The notes: generated by a model from the letters alone, not told the origin. 35,685 nt of DNA from Mycobacterium sp. 1164985.4 (GCF_001668575.1 NZ_LZMD01000004.1:1-35685); one strand, 5' to 3'; counted from the first letter of the stretch, positions 8,439 through 16,257 are shown. Made by a program: numbers and translations.

Positions 8439-10022
8439 CTAGCCGCCGGCGCAGATGTTCAACACACAGATCGACACCCCGCCACGACCTGACGAGCCGC
8501 CCCGGCCCCGGGAGCCGCTATCGCTCGGCCCGCTGCCGGGATACTGACCGACGCTGCCGCCGGGGTAGGGGTAATCGTCCGACCCGCCGGGAAAACCACC
8601 GGTTCCGTTTTGCCAAGGCGGTGTCCATTTCGGCGGCTTCTGTGGCTTCGGTGGTGTCCATACCGATCGCGGCGGCGACCACGGCGGGTTCCACGGGTTC
8701 TGCGGCCGCGGGTAGTACTGCGGCGGTGCCACCACCGGCGGGACGTACACCGGAACCGGTGCCGGAACCACCGGCGCAGGCGCGACGGGTGCGGGCGCGG
8801 GTGGCGGTGCCACCGGAGCGGGCGCGGGCGGCGGTGCCGCAGGCGCGGGCGCTGCAGGCGCCGGCGGCGGCGACTCGACGTAAACGGTCCGCGGCGCCTG
8901 CGGCGCAGGTTGCTGCTGAACCACCGGCACGGGCGCCTTGATGGTCTCGGCCTGCGGAGGCGGCGGCGGTGCCTGAGCCGGCTGTGCCTGCTGCGCGGGC
9001 GCGGGCGGCGGCGCGGGCGCGACGGTGCTCGGCACGATCGCGCTCTGGCCTGGACTCGGCCGCTGATCGGCCGTCGGCCGGATGCTCACCGCCAACGAGA
9101 TCACCAGAGCCACAACACCGACGACGAAGATCGACGCCATCGCGCTGCCGACGAGCAGGAACGGCTTGCGATCGTCGCCGGCCGCGGGCGACAGGCCCGT
9201 CCCGGACTCGTCACCGCCGCTGTAGGCGCCGTCGCCGCCCACGGGCGCCAACTGTGTTTCCGCCGCGGCGAGCCCCGCGTAGACCGAACCCGCGGTGGTG
9301 CCGTCGGGGTCTTGCGAGTAGGCGAGTCCGACGGTGGACGCCTCCATCGCCGGCGCATTGGCCGCGGCGAGGGCCGCACCGCGAGCGAGCGCCATATCGG
9401 GCTCGTCGGGGGCGCGCATCGGCAGGCTGACCAGGTGCTCCAAATGGCTTCTCACTGAGCTGACGTCGACACCCGAGCCGACGACGAACATGCCCTGCGG
9501 CGGGTCGTCCTGGGCGTCGACGGCGGCGGCCATGTCCGCGAGGACGGCCATCGCGTCCTGGCTGTGCAGGCTGCTGCTGAGCACCTTGACCACGGACCCG
9601 TCATCGGTCTGTACGACCGACAGCGTGGCGGTGTCGCGATCAATGAAGAGCAGCGCGGTGGTGTCATAGCCGACCGCGCGCCCGACGGCCTGGGCCAGCG
9701 CGGCGGCGGCGTGTCCTTCGGAGACGAGCATGACGTCGTCGATGTCGCGCGCAGCGAGCGCGTCGCGCAGTTGCGAGGCCTCGGCGTGGTCGCTCCAGGT
9801 GACGCCGATGGCCTTGAGATCGTGACCGCCCGCTTCGGCGCTCTCCTTGGTGCCGAGTACGGCGTCGACCACTTGGGCGGCGGCACCCGAGGTTGCTGAA
9901 CCGTCGCTCCCGCTGACATCGAAGACGTCGTGGTCGACGGTGGCCCCGTCGCCCTTCTCGCCTTCCACCAGCACCATGCGGACCGTCACAGGTGTCATCG
10001 ACACACCCAGTACGATGTCCAC
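8439..10022 (-). CDS. Actin/Hsp70-like domain, one TM helix, proline-rich tail
   Basis: A 527-residue protein. The N-terminal ~225 residues (MDIVLGVSMTPVTVRMVLVEG, then LLFIDRDTATLSVVQ, then GMFVVGSGVDVSSV, ending DMALARGAALAAA) follow the order of an ASKHA (actin/Hsp70) ATPase fold, but the nucleotide loops are degenerate. A single membrane helix lies near 288-313 and is followed by a ~210-residue Pro/Ala tail rich in PAPVAPPPAPAP. The last residues contain two cysteines (CVLNIC). The predicted topology is cytoplasmic head, extracytoplasmic tail. It is a clear paralogue of the gene at 25252. The GTG at 10022 is chosen over upstream codons because a strong GGAGGGG ribosome site precedes it. 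Function unknown. Confidence 0.85.
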   Translation of the reverse strand: MDIVLGVSMTPVTVRMVLVEGEKGDGATVDHDVFDVSGSDGSATSGAAAQVVDAVLGTKESAEAGGHDLKAIGVTWSDHAEASQLRDALAARDIDDVMLVSEGHAAAALAQAVGRAVGYDTTALLFIDRDTATLSVVQTDDGSVVKVLSSSLHSQDAMAVLADMAAAVDAQDDPPQGMFVVGSGVDVSSVRSHLEHLVSLPMRAPDEPDMALARGAALAAANAPAMEASTVGLAYSQDPDGTTAGSVYAGLAAAETQLAPVGGDGAYSGGDESGTGLSPAAGDDRKPFLLVGSAMASIFVVGVVALVISLAVSIRPTADQRPSPGQSAIVPSTVAPAPPPAPAQQAQPAQAPPPPPQAETIKAPVPVVQQQPAPQAPRTVYVESPPPAPAAPAPAAPPPAPAPVAPPPAPAPVAPAPVVPAPVPVYVPPVVAPPQYYPRPQNPWNPPWSPPRSVWTPPKPQKPPKWTPPWQNGTGGFPGGSDDYPYPGGSVGQYPGSGPSDSGSRGRGGSSGRGGVSICVLNICAGG

Positions 10023-10244
10023 TGCCCCTCCAAAAAGTTTGCTATGGTATCTAGTCCGCCGATCGGCCCCTCTCGCCTCACAAGCCACCGACTAGTACTT
10101 GATCGTCCCCACCAGCACGGGCGTTACGCCCGAACCCGCATTTGCTGAGAACGATCAGCCGCGGCCAGCTCGATATGCGGCACGGGGATGCCGACGCCGA
10201 TATCTAGACCCTACTCGCGTCAACGAGCGAAGGCTCCAATGCGT

Positions 10245-11561
10245 TCAATCGGCGGCGTTGAAATCCGCGCGCGACGCATTCTCCGGATCTCCGAAGCCAG
10301 TCAGCGATGTCCGCCTGGTGGGCACGTGACCGTGCACGCCTTCCGCGTACGCGGTCTCCGCGTGCTGGGTGAAGTCGACGCCGGTGGTCTCGTCTTCGGC
10401 GCTGACCCGGAACCCCATCACCCGATCGATCACCTTGGCGATGAGATACGAGGCGGCGAATGCGTAGAGGGCCACGACCACCACCGCCAGCGATTGCTTG
10501 CCGAGCTGGGTCAGCCCGCCGCCGTAGAACAGCCCCGACGGACCGGCGGTCATCACCTCGGTGGCGATCAGTCCGATCAGCAGCACACCGACGACGCCGC
10601 CGACGAAGTGCACACCGACCACGTCGAGCGAGTCGTCATACCCCCACCGGAATTTCAGGCCGACCGCGAACGAGCACACCACTCCCGCCGCGGTACCCAC
10701 GATGAACGCGCCGAGGGTGTTGACCGTCCCGCACGACGGCGTGATGGCGACCAGACCGGCCACCACACCGGAGGCGGCGCCGAACGTGGTGGGCTTGCCG
10801 TCGCGAATGCGCTCGACGGTGATCCAGCCGAGCATGCCCAGGCAGCCGGCTACCAGGGTGTTGAGGAACACCGCGGCCGCGGTCCCGTTCGCGCCCAGGG
10901 CCGAACCGGCGTTGAACCCGAACCAGCCGAACCAGAGCAGGCCCGCACCAAGCAACACGAACGGCAGGTTGTGCGGGCGCATGGCGTCCTTCTTGAAACC
11001 GATGCGCGGCCCGAGCACCAGCGCCAACGCCAAAGCCGATGCGCCCGAGACGATTTCGACGACCAGCCCGCCGGCGTAATCCAGCACCCCGAGGTCGAGC
11101 AGCCAACCGCCGGGGCCCCACACCCAGTGCGCCACCACCGCATACACCGCCACGGTCCACACCGGGACGAACACCATCCACGCGGCGAACCGGGCGCGGT
11201 CGGCGATCGCGCCGCTGACGAGCGCGGCCGTGACGATCGCGAAGGTGAGCTGGAAGGTGGCGAACAACAGCTCGGGGACGTTGCCGTGCAGAGTCGTCGG
11301 GTTGATCCCAAGCATCCCGATGTGGCGCAGGTTGCCGAAGAGACCGCCACCCGCGTCGTCGGAGAAGGCCACGCTGTAACCGGCCAACAGCCACGCGACC
11401 GTGCACAACGGGATCGAGATGAAGCACATCATGATCATGTTGAGCACGCCGGTCGTGCGGACCATGCCGCCGTAGAAGATCGCCAGCCCGGGCGTCATCA
11501 ACAGCACCATCGCCGTCGCCGCCAGCAGCCAGGCCGTCGCGGCCGGATCGATCGCGTCCAT
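10245..11561 (-). CDS. amt: Amt/Mep ammonium transporter, His-to-Glu variant
   Basis: A 438-residue Amt/Mep/Rh-family channel with about eleven membrane segments. Family marks include FYGGMVRTTGVLN, TFQLTFAIVTAALVSGAIADR (outer Phe gate F107), WFGFNAGSA with the second gate Phe at F216, and DVVGVHFVGG with the second pore histidine H318. At the first pore-histidine position the E. coli protein has DFAGGTVVHINA, whereas this protein reads DYAGGLVVEIVSG, so Glu169 replaces His168. A short cytoplasmic C-terminal tail follows. The ATG at 11561 is chosen because GGAGGAG lies 6 nt upstream. There is no glnK/glnD downstream. A GlnR-type double box lies 62 nt upstream of the start. Confidence 0.95.
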   Translation of the reverse strand: MDAIDPAATAWLLAATAMVLLMTPGLAIFYGGMVRTTGVLNMIMMCFISIPLCTVAWLLAGYSVAFSDDAGGGLFGNLRHIGMLGINPTTLHGNVPELLFATFQLTFAIVTAALVSGAIADRARFAAWMVFVPVWTVAVYAVVAHWVWGPGGWLLDLGVLDYAGGLVVEIVSGASALALALVLGPRIGFKKDAMRPHNLPFVLLGAGLLWFGWFGFNAGSALGANGTAAAVFLNTLVAGCLGMLGWITVERIRDGKPTTFGAASGVVAGLVAITPSCGTVNTLGAFIVGTAAGVVCSFAVGLKFRWGYDDSLDVVGVHFVGGVVGVLLIGLIATEVMTAGPSGLFYGGGLTQLGKQSLAVVVVALYAFAASYLIAKVIDRVMGFRVSAEDETTGVDFTQHAETAYAEGVHGHVPTRRTSLTGFGDPENASRADFNAAD

Positions 11562-11622
11562 GGGGGCTCCTCCCAATCGGGATGAGCTTTCAGGTCAGAC
11601 GTTTCAGCCGCGGGGCGGGCGT

Positions 11623-11656
11623 GTTTCCGGAATGTTTCGTGTTTCGGCCGAGTTAC
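11623..11656 (-). promoter_or_regulatory. Double GlnR-type box upstream of amt
   Basis: Read on the minus strand toward amt, the sequence holds GTAAC-N6-GAAAC (11656 to 11641), two bases, then GAAAC-N6-GAAAC (11638 to 11623). The actinobacterial GlnR consensus is GTnAC-N6-GAAAC half-site pairs, often doubled. The first pair matches perfectly and the second has GAAAC in place of GTnAC. The site lies in the 113-nt gap between dcd and amt and fits activation of the ammonium transporter under nitrogen limitation. The spacing between the pairs is 4 nt shorter than the usual doubled arrangement. Confidence 0.65.
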
Positions 11657-11674
11657 CGAGTGCTCACGACACGG

Positions 11675-12247
11675 TCAGGTCGACTTGATGAAATTCTGGT
11701 ACGACCGCGACGGGGTCGGACCCCGTTGTCCCTGGTACTTCGACCCGGCCCGCGCGCTGCCATAGGGATGCTCGGCGGGGCTGGTCAGCCGGAGAAGGCA
11801 CAGCTGACCGATCTTCATTCCGGGCCATAGCGTGATCGGCAGGTTCGCCACATTCGACAGCTCGAGCGTGATGTGTCCGGAGAAGCCCGGGTCGATGAAG
11901 CCCGCGGTGGAGTGCGTCAACAGCCCCAGACGCCCCAGCGACGACTTGCCCTCCAACCGGCCGGCGAGGTCGTCGGGCAGGGTGCACAGTTCGAGCGTCG
12001 AGCCGAGGACGAACTCGCCGGGGTGCAGCACAAACGGCTCGCCCGGCTCGGACTGGACGAGGGTGGTCAGCTCGTCCTGCTGCTTGGCCGGGTCGATGTG
12101 GGTGTAGCGGGTGTTGTTGAAGACGCGGAAGAGATTGTCGAGCCGGACGTCGATGCTGGACGGTTGGACCAGGGAGTCGTCGAAGGGATTGAGGCCCAGT
12201 CGCTCGGCGGCGATCTCGGCGCGGATGTCGCGGTCGGAGAGCAGCAC
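11675..12247 (-). CDS. dcd: dCTP deaminase (Rv0321 homologue)
   Basis: A 190-residue trimeric dUTPase-superfamily enzyme. Landmarks are MLLSDRDI at the start, [11 protein letters not shown], the phosphate-binding [13 protein letters not shown] (residues 97-109) and [17 protein letters not shown] with the catalytic glutamate E129. The C-terminal lid ends [14 protein letters not shown]. The M. tuberculosis protein is known to be bifunctional, converting dCTP directly to dUMP; the sequence here is full length and appears equivalent, though bifunctionality is inferred. The GTG at 12247 fits the conserved family N-terminus. The gene is divergent from tRNA-Gly, with a -10-like hexamer 6 nt before the start codon. 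Confidence 0.97.
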   Translation of the reverse strand: MLLSDRDIRAEIAAERLGLNPFDDSLVQPSSIDVRLDNLFRVFNNTRYTHIDPAKQQDELTTLVQSEPGEPFVLHPGEFVLGSTLELCTLPDDLAGRLEGKSSLGRLGLLTHSTAGFIDPGFSGHITLELSNVANLPITLWPGMKIGQLCLLRLTSPAEHPYGSARAGSKYQGQRGPTPSRSYQNFIKST

Positions 12248-12251
12248 CCGA

Positions 12252-12267
12252 CGAGCGTAGCCGCTCG
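12252..12267 (-). promoter_or_regulatory. Candidate dcd -10 element within a short palindrome
   Basis: On the minus strand TACGCT (12259-12254) fits the mycobacterial TANNNT -10 pattern and ends 6 nt before the dcd GTG, so a leaderless transcript is possible. It lies within inverted arms CGAGCG (12252-12257) and CGCTCG (12262-12267). No good -35 is visible. Confidence 0.3.
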
Positions 12268-12292
12268 GATGTTAGCCTTCGTCCTCAAACAG

Positions 12293-12366
12293 GCCGGTGT
12301 AGTTCAATGGCAGAACATCAGCTTCCCAAGCTGAGAACGCGGGTTCGATTCCCGTCACCGGCTCCA
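12293..12366 (+). tRNA. tRNA-Gly (anticodon CCC), CCA encoded
   Basis: The acceptor arms GCCGGTG (12293-12299) and CACCGGC (12356-12362) pair perfectly. The anticodon stem is TCAGC/GCTGA with the seven-base loop TTCCCAA, giving anticodon CCC. The T-arm GCGGGTTCGATTCCCGT has the normal TTCGA loop. CCA is encoded at 12364-12366 after discriminator T12363. The gene is intact although its 3' half is the attachment site of the element at 12322-14800. Confidence 0.97.
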
Positions 12367-12368
12367 CG
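12322..12368 (+). repeat. att core, tRNA-side copy
   Basis: From the anticodon stem through the encoded CCA plus two bases, this segment is repeated at 14754-14800 with 46 of 47 positions identical. This copy is part of the intact tRNA-Gly. Confidence 0.85.
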
Positions 12369-12414
12369 TTAAGCAGCTGAAGCTCTTCCTCGCTACCCGC
12401 TGTACCGGGCCGGT

Positions 12415-12439
12415 GGTCCCGTTACGGTCCCGTACCCGC
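12415..12439 (+). repeat. Inner repeat, left copy (possible integrase arm site)
   Basis: A 25-bp segment made of two adjacent GGTCCCGT units followed by ACCCGC. It matches 14590-14614 at 24 of 25 positions. Similarity continues more loosely downstream through a GGGGCCGT block. It lies 47 bp inside the left att core. Tandem short repeats just inside att cores resemble the arm-type sites of lambda-like integrases. Confidence 0.6.
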
Positions 12440-12510
12440 TTGTACGGCACCGGGGCCGTGTGCGGCCATTGAGCGAAGATCCACCTTCTGACCTCAGTGA
12501 TGCCACTATT

Positions 12511-13854
12511 GTGGACGTGACTGATGGACGGGTCCACTACGCGCGCAACGGGGACGTGCGGCTCGCATACCGGGTGTTCGGTGAGTCGGGACCGTTGTTT
12601 GTCTGGGCGCCAGGCTGGGTGGTGAGCAACGTCGACACCATCGACGCGCCGAGTAGCCCCTACGCGGACATTGTCGAGCGCCTCTCGCAGGGCACCCGCT
12701 TCGTCATGTTCGACCGCCGCGGGAGCGGACTGTCGGATCCGTTGACCCACGCCCCTTCACTCGACGAAAAGATGGATGACTTCCGAGCGGTCATCGACAC
12801 CGTGAGCGACGGGGAAGTCGTCTTGTTGGGCACCGGTGAAGGCGGTTCGGTGTGCATCTTGTTCGCCGCGACCTATCCAGACCGTGTTTCTTCGCTGATG
12901 CTGTACGGGACCGCGGCGCGGTTTTCCCAGGAACTTCCCGACTTTCCATGGGGGTTCACTGCGGCAGAAATCCAGTCGCAGCTCGATGCGATCGATGACG
13001 ACTGGGGCGACGGTGCGCTCGCCGAGCTCTTCTTCAACGAGGCGGCAGACGAACCTGGTGTCCGCGAAATGTTCGGCAAGCTGCAACGCTCGATCGCGAG
13101 TCCGGCGATGGCGCGACTGTGGTGGCAGACCCTCATGGAGACTGACGTCCGGGCGGTGTTGCCCGCGGTCAAGGCCCGGACTCTCGTGGCCGCCCGTCCT
13201 GGCAGCCGGCTCGTCCCTTTCGAAGCGGCCGAGGCGCTGGCCGCCGCCATACCCGGGGCACTTTTCGAACGGCTTTCGCCCGGGGCCCACAATGCGTTCG
13301 ATCTTGTAGACGAATTATCATGCATGGCACTCGAATTCGTGAGTGGACGTCCGAGGGAGTCGATCGATGAGCGGGTCCTTAAAACCGTGATGTTCACCGA
13401 CATCGTAAACTCCACGGAGCGGCTGAGCGCCCGAGGTGACGCGCACTGGCGGCATCAGCTGAACAGTCACGACACGCTGGTCGACCACCTGCTCGCCCTA
13501 CACGGCGGCGTACGCGCAAAGCACACGGGTGACGGCGTGTTCGCGCTCTTCGACGCACCTACCAAAGCAGCACGATGCGCACTGGACCTCGTACCCTCAC
13601 TGACTTCGCGCGACATTCCGATCCGCGTTGGCATCCACACCGGCGAGTGTGAGCGACGCGGACAGGAATGGAGCGGGATGGCCGTACACACCGGGGCGCG
13701 CATCGAAGCGCTCGCTGTCGCAGGCGAGGTACTGGCGAGCCGCACGGTCCGCGATCTCTCCGCGGGGTCGGGCCTCAAGTTTGAAAGCCTTGGCCCCCAA
13801 CGACTCAAAGGTCTACCCGAGGACGTCGAAGTGTTCCGTGTGACGAGCGGTTAG
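12511..13854 (+). CDS. Class III nucleotidyl cyclase fused to a degenerate alpha/beta-hydrolase
   Basis: A 447-residue two-domain protein. Residues ~8-280 are an alpha/beta-hydrolase: AYRVFGESGPLFVWAPG, FDRRGSGLSDP, then the nucleophile elbow. The elbow reads GTGEGG, so Gly109 stands where Ser should be. The acid position (RPGSRLVP, usually GDRLVP) is also changed, while H260 remains. Residues ~288-445 are the cyclase homology domain: MFTDIVNSTE with metal Asp297, K337-H-T-G-D341-G with the second metal Asp, and transition-state R397 in VHTGARIEAL. Metal residues are intact, so cAMP synthesis is plausible. The frame is open from a GTG at 12460, but codons there are unbiased and overlap the inner repeat, so I prefer the GTG at 12511. 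Cargo of the tRNA-Gly element. Confidence 0.85.
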   Translation: MDVTDGRVHYARNGDVRLAYRVFGESGPLFVWAPGWVVSNVDTIDAPSSPYADIVERLSQGTRFVMFDRRGSGLSDPLTHAPSLDEKMDDFRAVIDTVSDGEVVLLGTGEGGSVCILFAATYPDRVSSLMLYGTAARFSQELPDFPWGFTAAEIQSQLDAIDDDWGDGALAELFFNEAADEPGVREMFGKLQRSIASPAMARLWWQTLMETDVRAVLPAVKARTLVAARPGSRLVPFEAAEALAAAIPGALFERLSPGAHNAFDLVDELSCMALEFVSGRPRESIDERVLKTVMFTDIVNSTERLSARGDAHWRHQLNSHDTLVDHLLALHGGVRAKHTGDGVFALFDAPTKAARCALDLVPSLTSRDIPIRVGIHTGECERRGQEWSGMAVHTGARIEALAVAGEVLASRTVRDLSAGSGLKFESLGPQRLKGLPEDVEVFRVTSG

Positions 13855-13863
13855 ATGAGCAGC

Positions 13864-14550
13864 CTAGCCGTGTAGCGGAATCACGTTGCCGTAGTTGGCC
13901 TTTTGCACAGGGGCCGACAACGCGCCGAGCGCGGCCATGTTGCCGGTGTGGTCGTCGGTATTGATGAGGTGAACGTAAACCGTCAGCGTGGTCTTCACGT
14001 CGCGGTGCCCCATCAATTCCGCTATGTCGATGGGCCGGATGCCCGCCGCAAGGCACAAGCTCGCGTACGTGTGGCGCAGCGAGTGGAACGACTGGTTCGC
14101 GTCGAGCTTCGCGGTCGGGGTGAGCCTGTTGGCACGCGGCACCGCCGGGCGGTACACCGCCTTATAGAACGTCGCGTGGCGTAGCGGCGTCTCCCAGTCG
14201 AGCACCAACCGCTTCTCCGCGTCCTCCACGGTGAGGAGCGCCAGGGCGGCAGCCCGCCGCTGCGTCCGGTCCTTCGCCGACGCGCTCGGTGCTGCCTCTT
14301 CCATACCCGTAGGCGCCGCTCCTGGTGCGGCGGAGTTCGCCCGCACTCCCGTGGGCCGGGGCCTCGTCAACGACATACCGGGCCACCGTGGCGCGTCGGA
14401 CTCGTCCCGGCGCGGGTGCTCGGCGAGGTACTCACGAGCAACGCCGTCGTCTCGGCGGTCAACGGCACCCGACGGTAGCTCTGCTTGGTCTTCAGCGGGC
14501 CGTACTCGATGGCCGCACGCTTCGCCCGCGCGGCCCGCCCTCCGACGCTT
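13864..14550 (-). pseudogene. Tyrosine integrase remnant (N-terminally truncated, frameshifted)
   Basis: The C-terminal catalytic part is readable: FHSLRHTYASLCLAAGIRPIDIAELMGHRDVKT, continued by TLTVYVHL. This gives the HxxR box, the second His and the tyrosine nucleophile, ending at 13864. About 190 residues earlier a different frame carries EYGPLKTKQSYRRVPLTAET, the normal segment just after the first catalytic arginine. The switch between frames falls near 14434, where EYLAEHPRRDES resumes in the main frame. Upstream of ~14550 no core-binding domain or first catalytic Arg is recognisable. Hence about half of a ~390-residue integrase is missing. Orientation and position, next to the right att copy, fit a phage/ICE-type integrase of the element. 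Confidence 0.8.
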
Positions 14551-14589
14551 CTCGGCGTGTGGTCGTTCGTGCCACTCGCCCATGCCGAT

Positions 14590-14614
14590 GGTCCCGTAAC
14601 GGTCCCGTACCCGC
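14590..14614 (+). repeat. Inner repeat, right copy (possible integrase arm site)
   Basis: Near-identical partner of 12415-12439 (24 of 25 positions), in the same orientation, 140 bp inside the right att core and just upstream of the integrase remnant. Confidence 0.6.
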
Positions 14615-14753
14615 AGGCGTACTGGGGCCGTACCGCAGCCGTACTCAACTAGTCCGCAGGACGTGCCCAAGTTGCCGATGACCAGTGCAAACGGTGGTCT
14701 TCGCAAGCCCGCCTACCACCAGGTATCGCTCACCTGTTCGGATGTCGAAAATA

Positions 14754-14800
14754 CTTCCCAAGCTGAGAACGCGGGTTCCATTCCCGTCACCGGCTCCACG
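14754..14800 (+). repeat. att core, distal copy (tRNA 3'-half duplicate)
   Basis: Duplicate of the tRNA-Gly 3' half. The single change, G to C at 14779, breaks the invariant TTCGA T-loop sequence, as expected for a copy no longer under selection as tRNA. No 5' half lies upstream, so it is not a second tRNA gene. Confidence 0.85.
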
Positions 14801-14913
14801 AAATCCACCCTCCGGCACTCAGTGCGAGGGTTGACAATCGGTACCGCGGGTAATGCCCTCCTTCAGGCGTCGTAGGTGCGCGCTGTCAGCGATTAGCGAG
14901 AGGTCGCCGCCCG

Positions 14914-16257
14914 ATGAACATTCGATCCGCCACGCCAGAGACGGACACGAACCCGCCACACGAACGGTTACACCGCGGCGAACGTCCGATTCCACCCGAC
15001 GACGATCCTTTCTATCGAGCGCCACAGGGCTATGAGCAAGCCGAACCAGGCACGGTGTTGCGATCGCGCGACGTGGAGATCGGTTTTCTCGGGCTGATCG
15101 GCCAACCAATCAAAGCCACTCAGCTGCTGTATCGAACGACAAATCTGCACGAAGAACCGGAGGTGGCCGTGACGACCGTGTTCGTCCCGCCGCAGCGTGA
15201 GTCGTCCGTCGCCTGCCCGGTCCTGTCGTATCAGTGCGCGATCGACGCCGTGGCGTCGCGCTGTTTCCCGTCCTTCGCCATGCGGCAGGGCGCGCGGCCG
15301 ATCGGCGCGTTCGTCCAAGCCGAATACCTGTTGGTGATCGCGGCGCTGGCCGAAGGCTGGGCGGTTTGCGTGCCGGACCACGAAGGCTGCCACGGCATGT
15401 GGGGTGCTCCCGTCGAACCCGGCTACCGGATCCTGGACGGGTTGCGCGCGGCGACGGGGTGCGAGCGCCTGGGATTGTCGCCGTCAGCGCCGGCGGGTCT
15501 CTGGGGATACTCAGGGGGAGGCTTGGCGTCGGCGTGGGCGGCCGAACTGTGCGAGCGATACGCGCCGGAACTCAATATCGTCGGCGCCGTTCTCGGCTCG
15601 CCCGTCGGCGACCCGGGGAGTGTCGCCCGCCGCCTCAACGGCAGCTTCTTCGCCGGACTCGCGGCCCTGATGATCTCCGCGCTGACAGAGGTCTTCCCCG
15701 GCGCGCGCAACGTCGTGAACGAGCACGCGACCGCAGAGGGTAAGGCGTTGCTCGACAAGCTGAAGACAATGACGACTGCCGAGGCAGTCTGGCAGCTACG
15801 CAATGTCGACATCGGGTCCTACGTGGACATGACAGCCGACGAGTTGTGGGACCTGCCCGAAGTGCGTCACATCTTCGACGAGACGAAGCTCGGTAAGTCC
15901 AAGCCAAAGCCTCCCGTCCTGGTCGTGCAGGCGGTGCACGACGGAATCATCAGCGTCGACGACATCGACGCGTTGGTGGCTGCTTACGAGCGCATCGGTG
16001 CGGCGGTGACGTATCACCGAGACCGGTTCTGCGGCCATCTGCTGTTGCACCCACTTTCGGCGCCTATGACGCTGCGGTGGCTGCGCGATCGCTTCACCGA
16101 CCGGCCGGTCGACGAACACAAAACCCGCACTGTGTGGCCGACGTTGTTCAATCCGTCGACATACCTGGGAATGGCCAAGTTGGGCGTCATCACGGCCAAG
16201 GTGGTCCTTGGGCGGTCCGTCCAACGCCAACCGCTCTCGACGACGGATGCTGGGTAA
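14914..16257 (+). CDS. Lipase family protein (LIP/secretory-lipase-like)
   Basis: A 447-residue alpha/beta-hydrolase of the LIP lipase family. The nucleophile elbow is GLWGYSGGGLAS with S200, the acid is likely D343 in VVQAVHDGIIS, and the base H375 in RFCGHLLLH; the order and spacing suit the family. The upstream AEGWAVCVPDHEGCHGMWG is the usual loop before the elbow. No signal peptide is visible, so it is either cytoplasmic or exported by an unusual route. Members cleave acyl esters or triacylglycerols; the substrate here is unknown. The ATG at 14914 has a GAGAGG ribosome site about 10 nt upstream. It is the first gene after the integrated element and converges on cadI. Confidence 0.86.
   Translation: MNIRSATPETDTNPPHERLHRGERPIPPDDDPFYRAPQGYEQAEPGTVLRSRDVEIGFLGLIGQPIKATQLLYRTTNLHEEPEVAVTTVFVPPQRESSVACPVLSYQCAIDAVASRCFPSFAMRQGARPIGAFVQAEYLLVIAALAEGWAVCVPDHEGCHGMWGAPVEPGYRILDGLRAATGCERLGLSPSAPAGLWGYSGGGLASAWAAELCERYAPELNIVGAVLGSPVGDPGSVARRLNGSFFAGLAALMISALTEVFPGARNVVNEHATAEGKALLDKLKTMTTAEAVWQLRNVDIGSYVDMTADELWDLPEVRHIFDETKLGKSKPKPPVLVVQAVHDGIISVDDIDALVAAYERIGAAVTYHRDRFCGHLLLHPLSAPMTLRWLRDRFTDRPVDEHKTRTVWPTLFNPSTYLGMAKLGVITAKVVLGRSVQRQPLSTTDAG

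Larger units (their letters stand above)
12322..14800. mobile_element. Small decayed integrative element in tRNA-Gly
   Basis: A 47-bp direct repeat of the tRNA-Gly 3' half (12322-12368 and 14754-14800, one mismatch) bounds about 2.4 kb. Inside are a cyclase gene and the remnant of a tyrosine integrase. This is the standard result of site-specific integration into a tRNA 3' end. The element has lost most genes, and the integrase lacks its N-terminal half and is frameshifted, so it cannot excise by itself. The left boundary keeps a functional tRNA. Confidence 0.8.

Noticed and set aside
10188..11585. A 465-codon plus-strand open frame opposite amt
   Set aside because: His/Arg/Gly-rich translation with no family features; the minus strand encodes a complete ammonium transporter.
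13805..14056. Short minus-strand frames around the integrase that might be an excisionase
   Set aside because: They are alternative frames of the integrase remnant and the cyclase end, with no DNA-binding motif.
14754..14800. Second tRNA-Gly
   Set aside because: Only the 3' half is present, with a disrupted T-loop; it is the duplicated attachment site.
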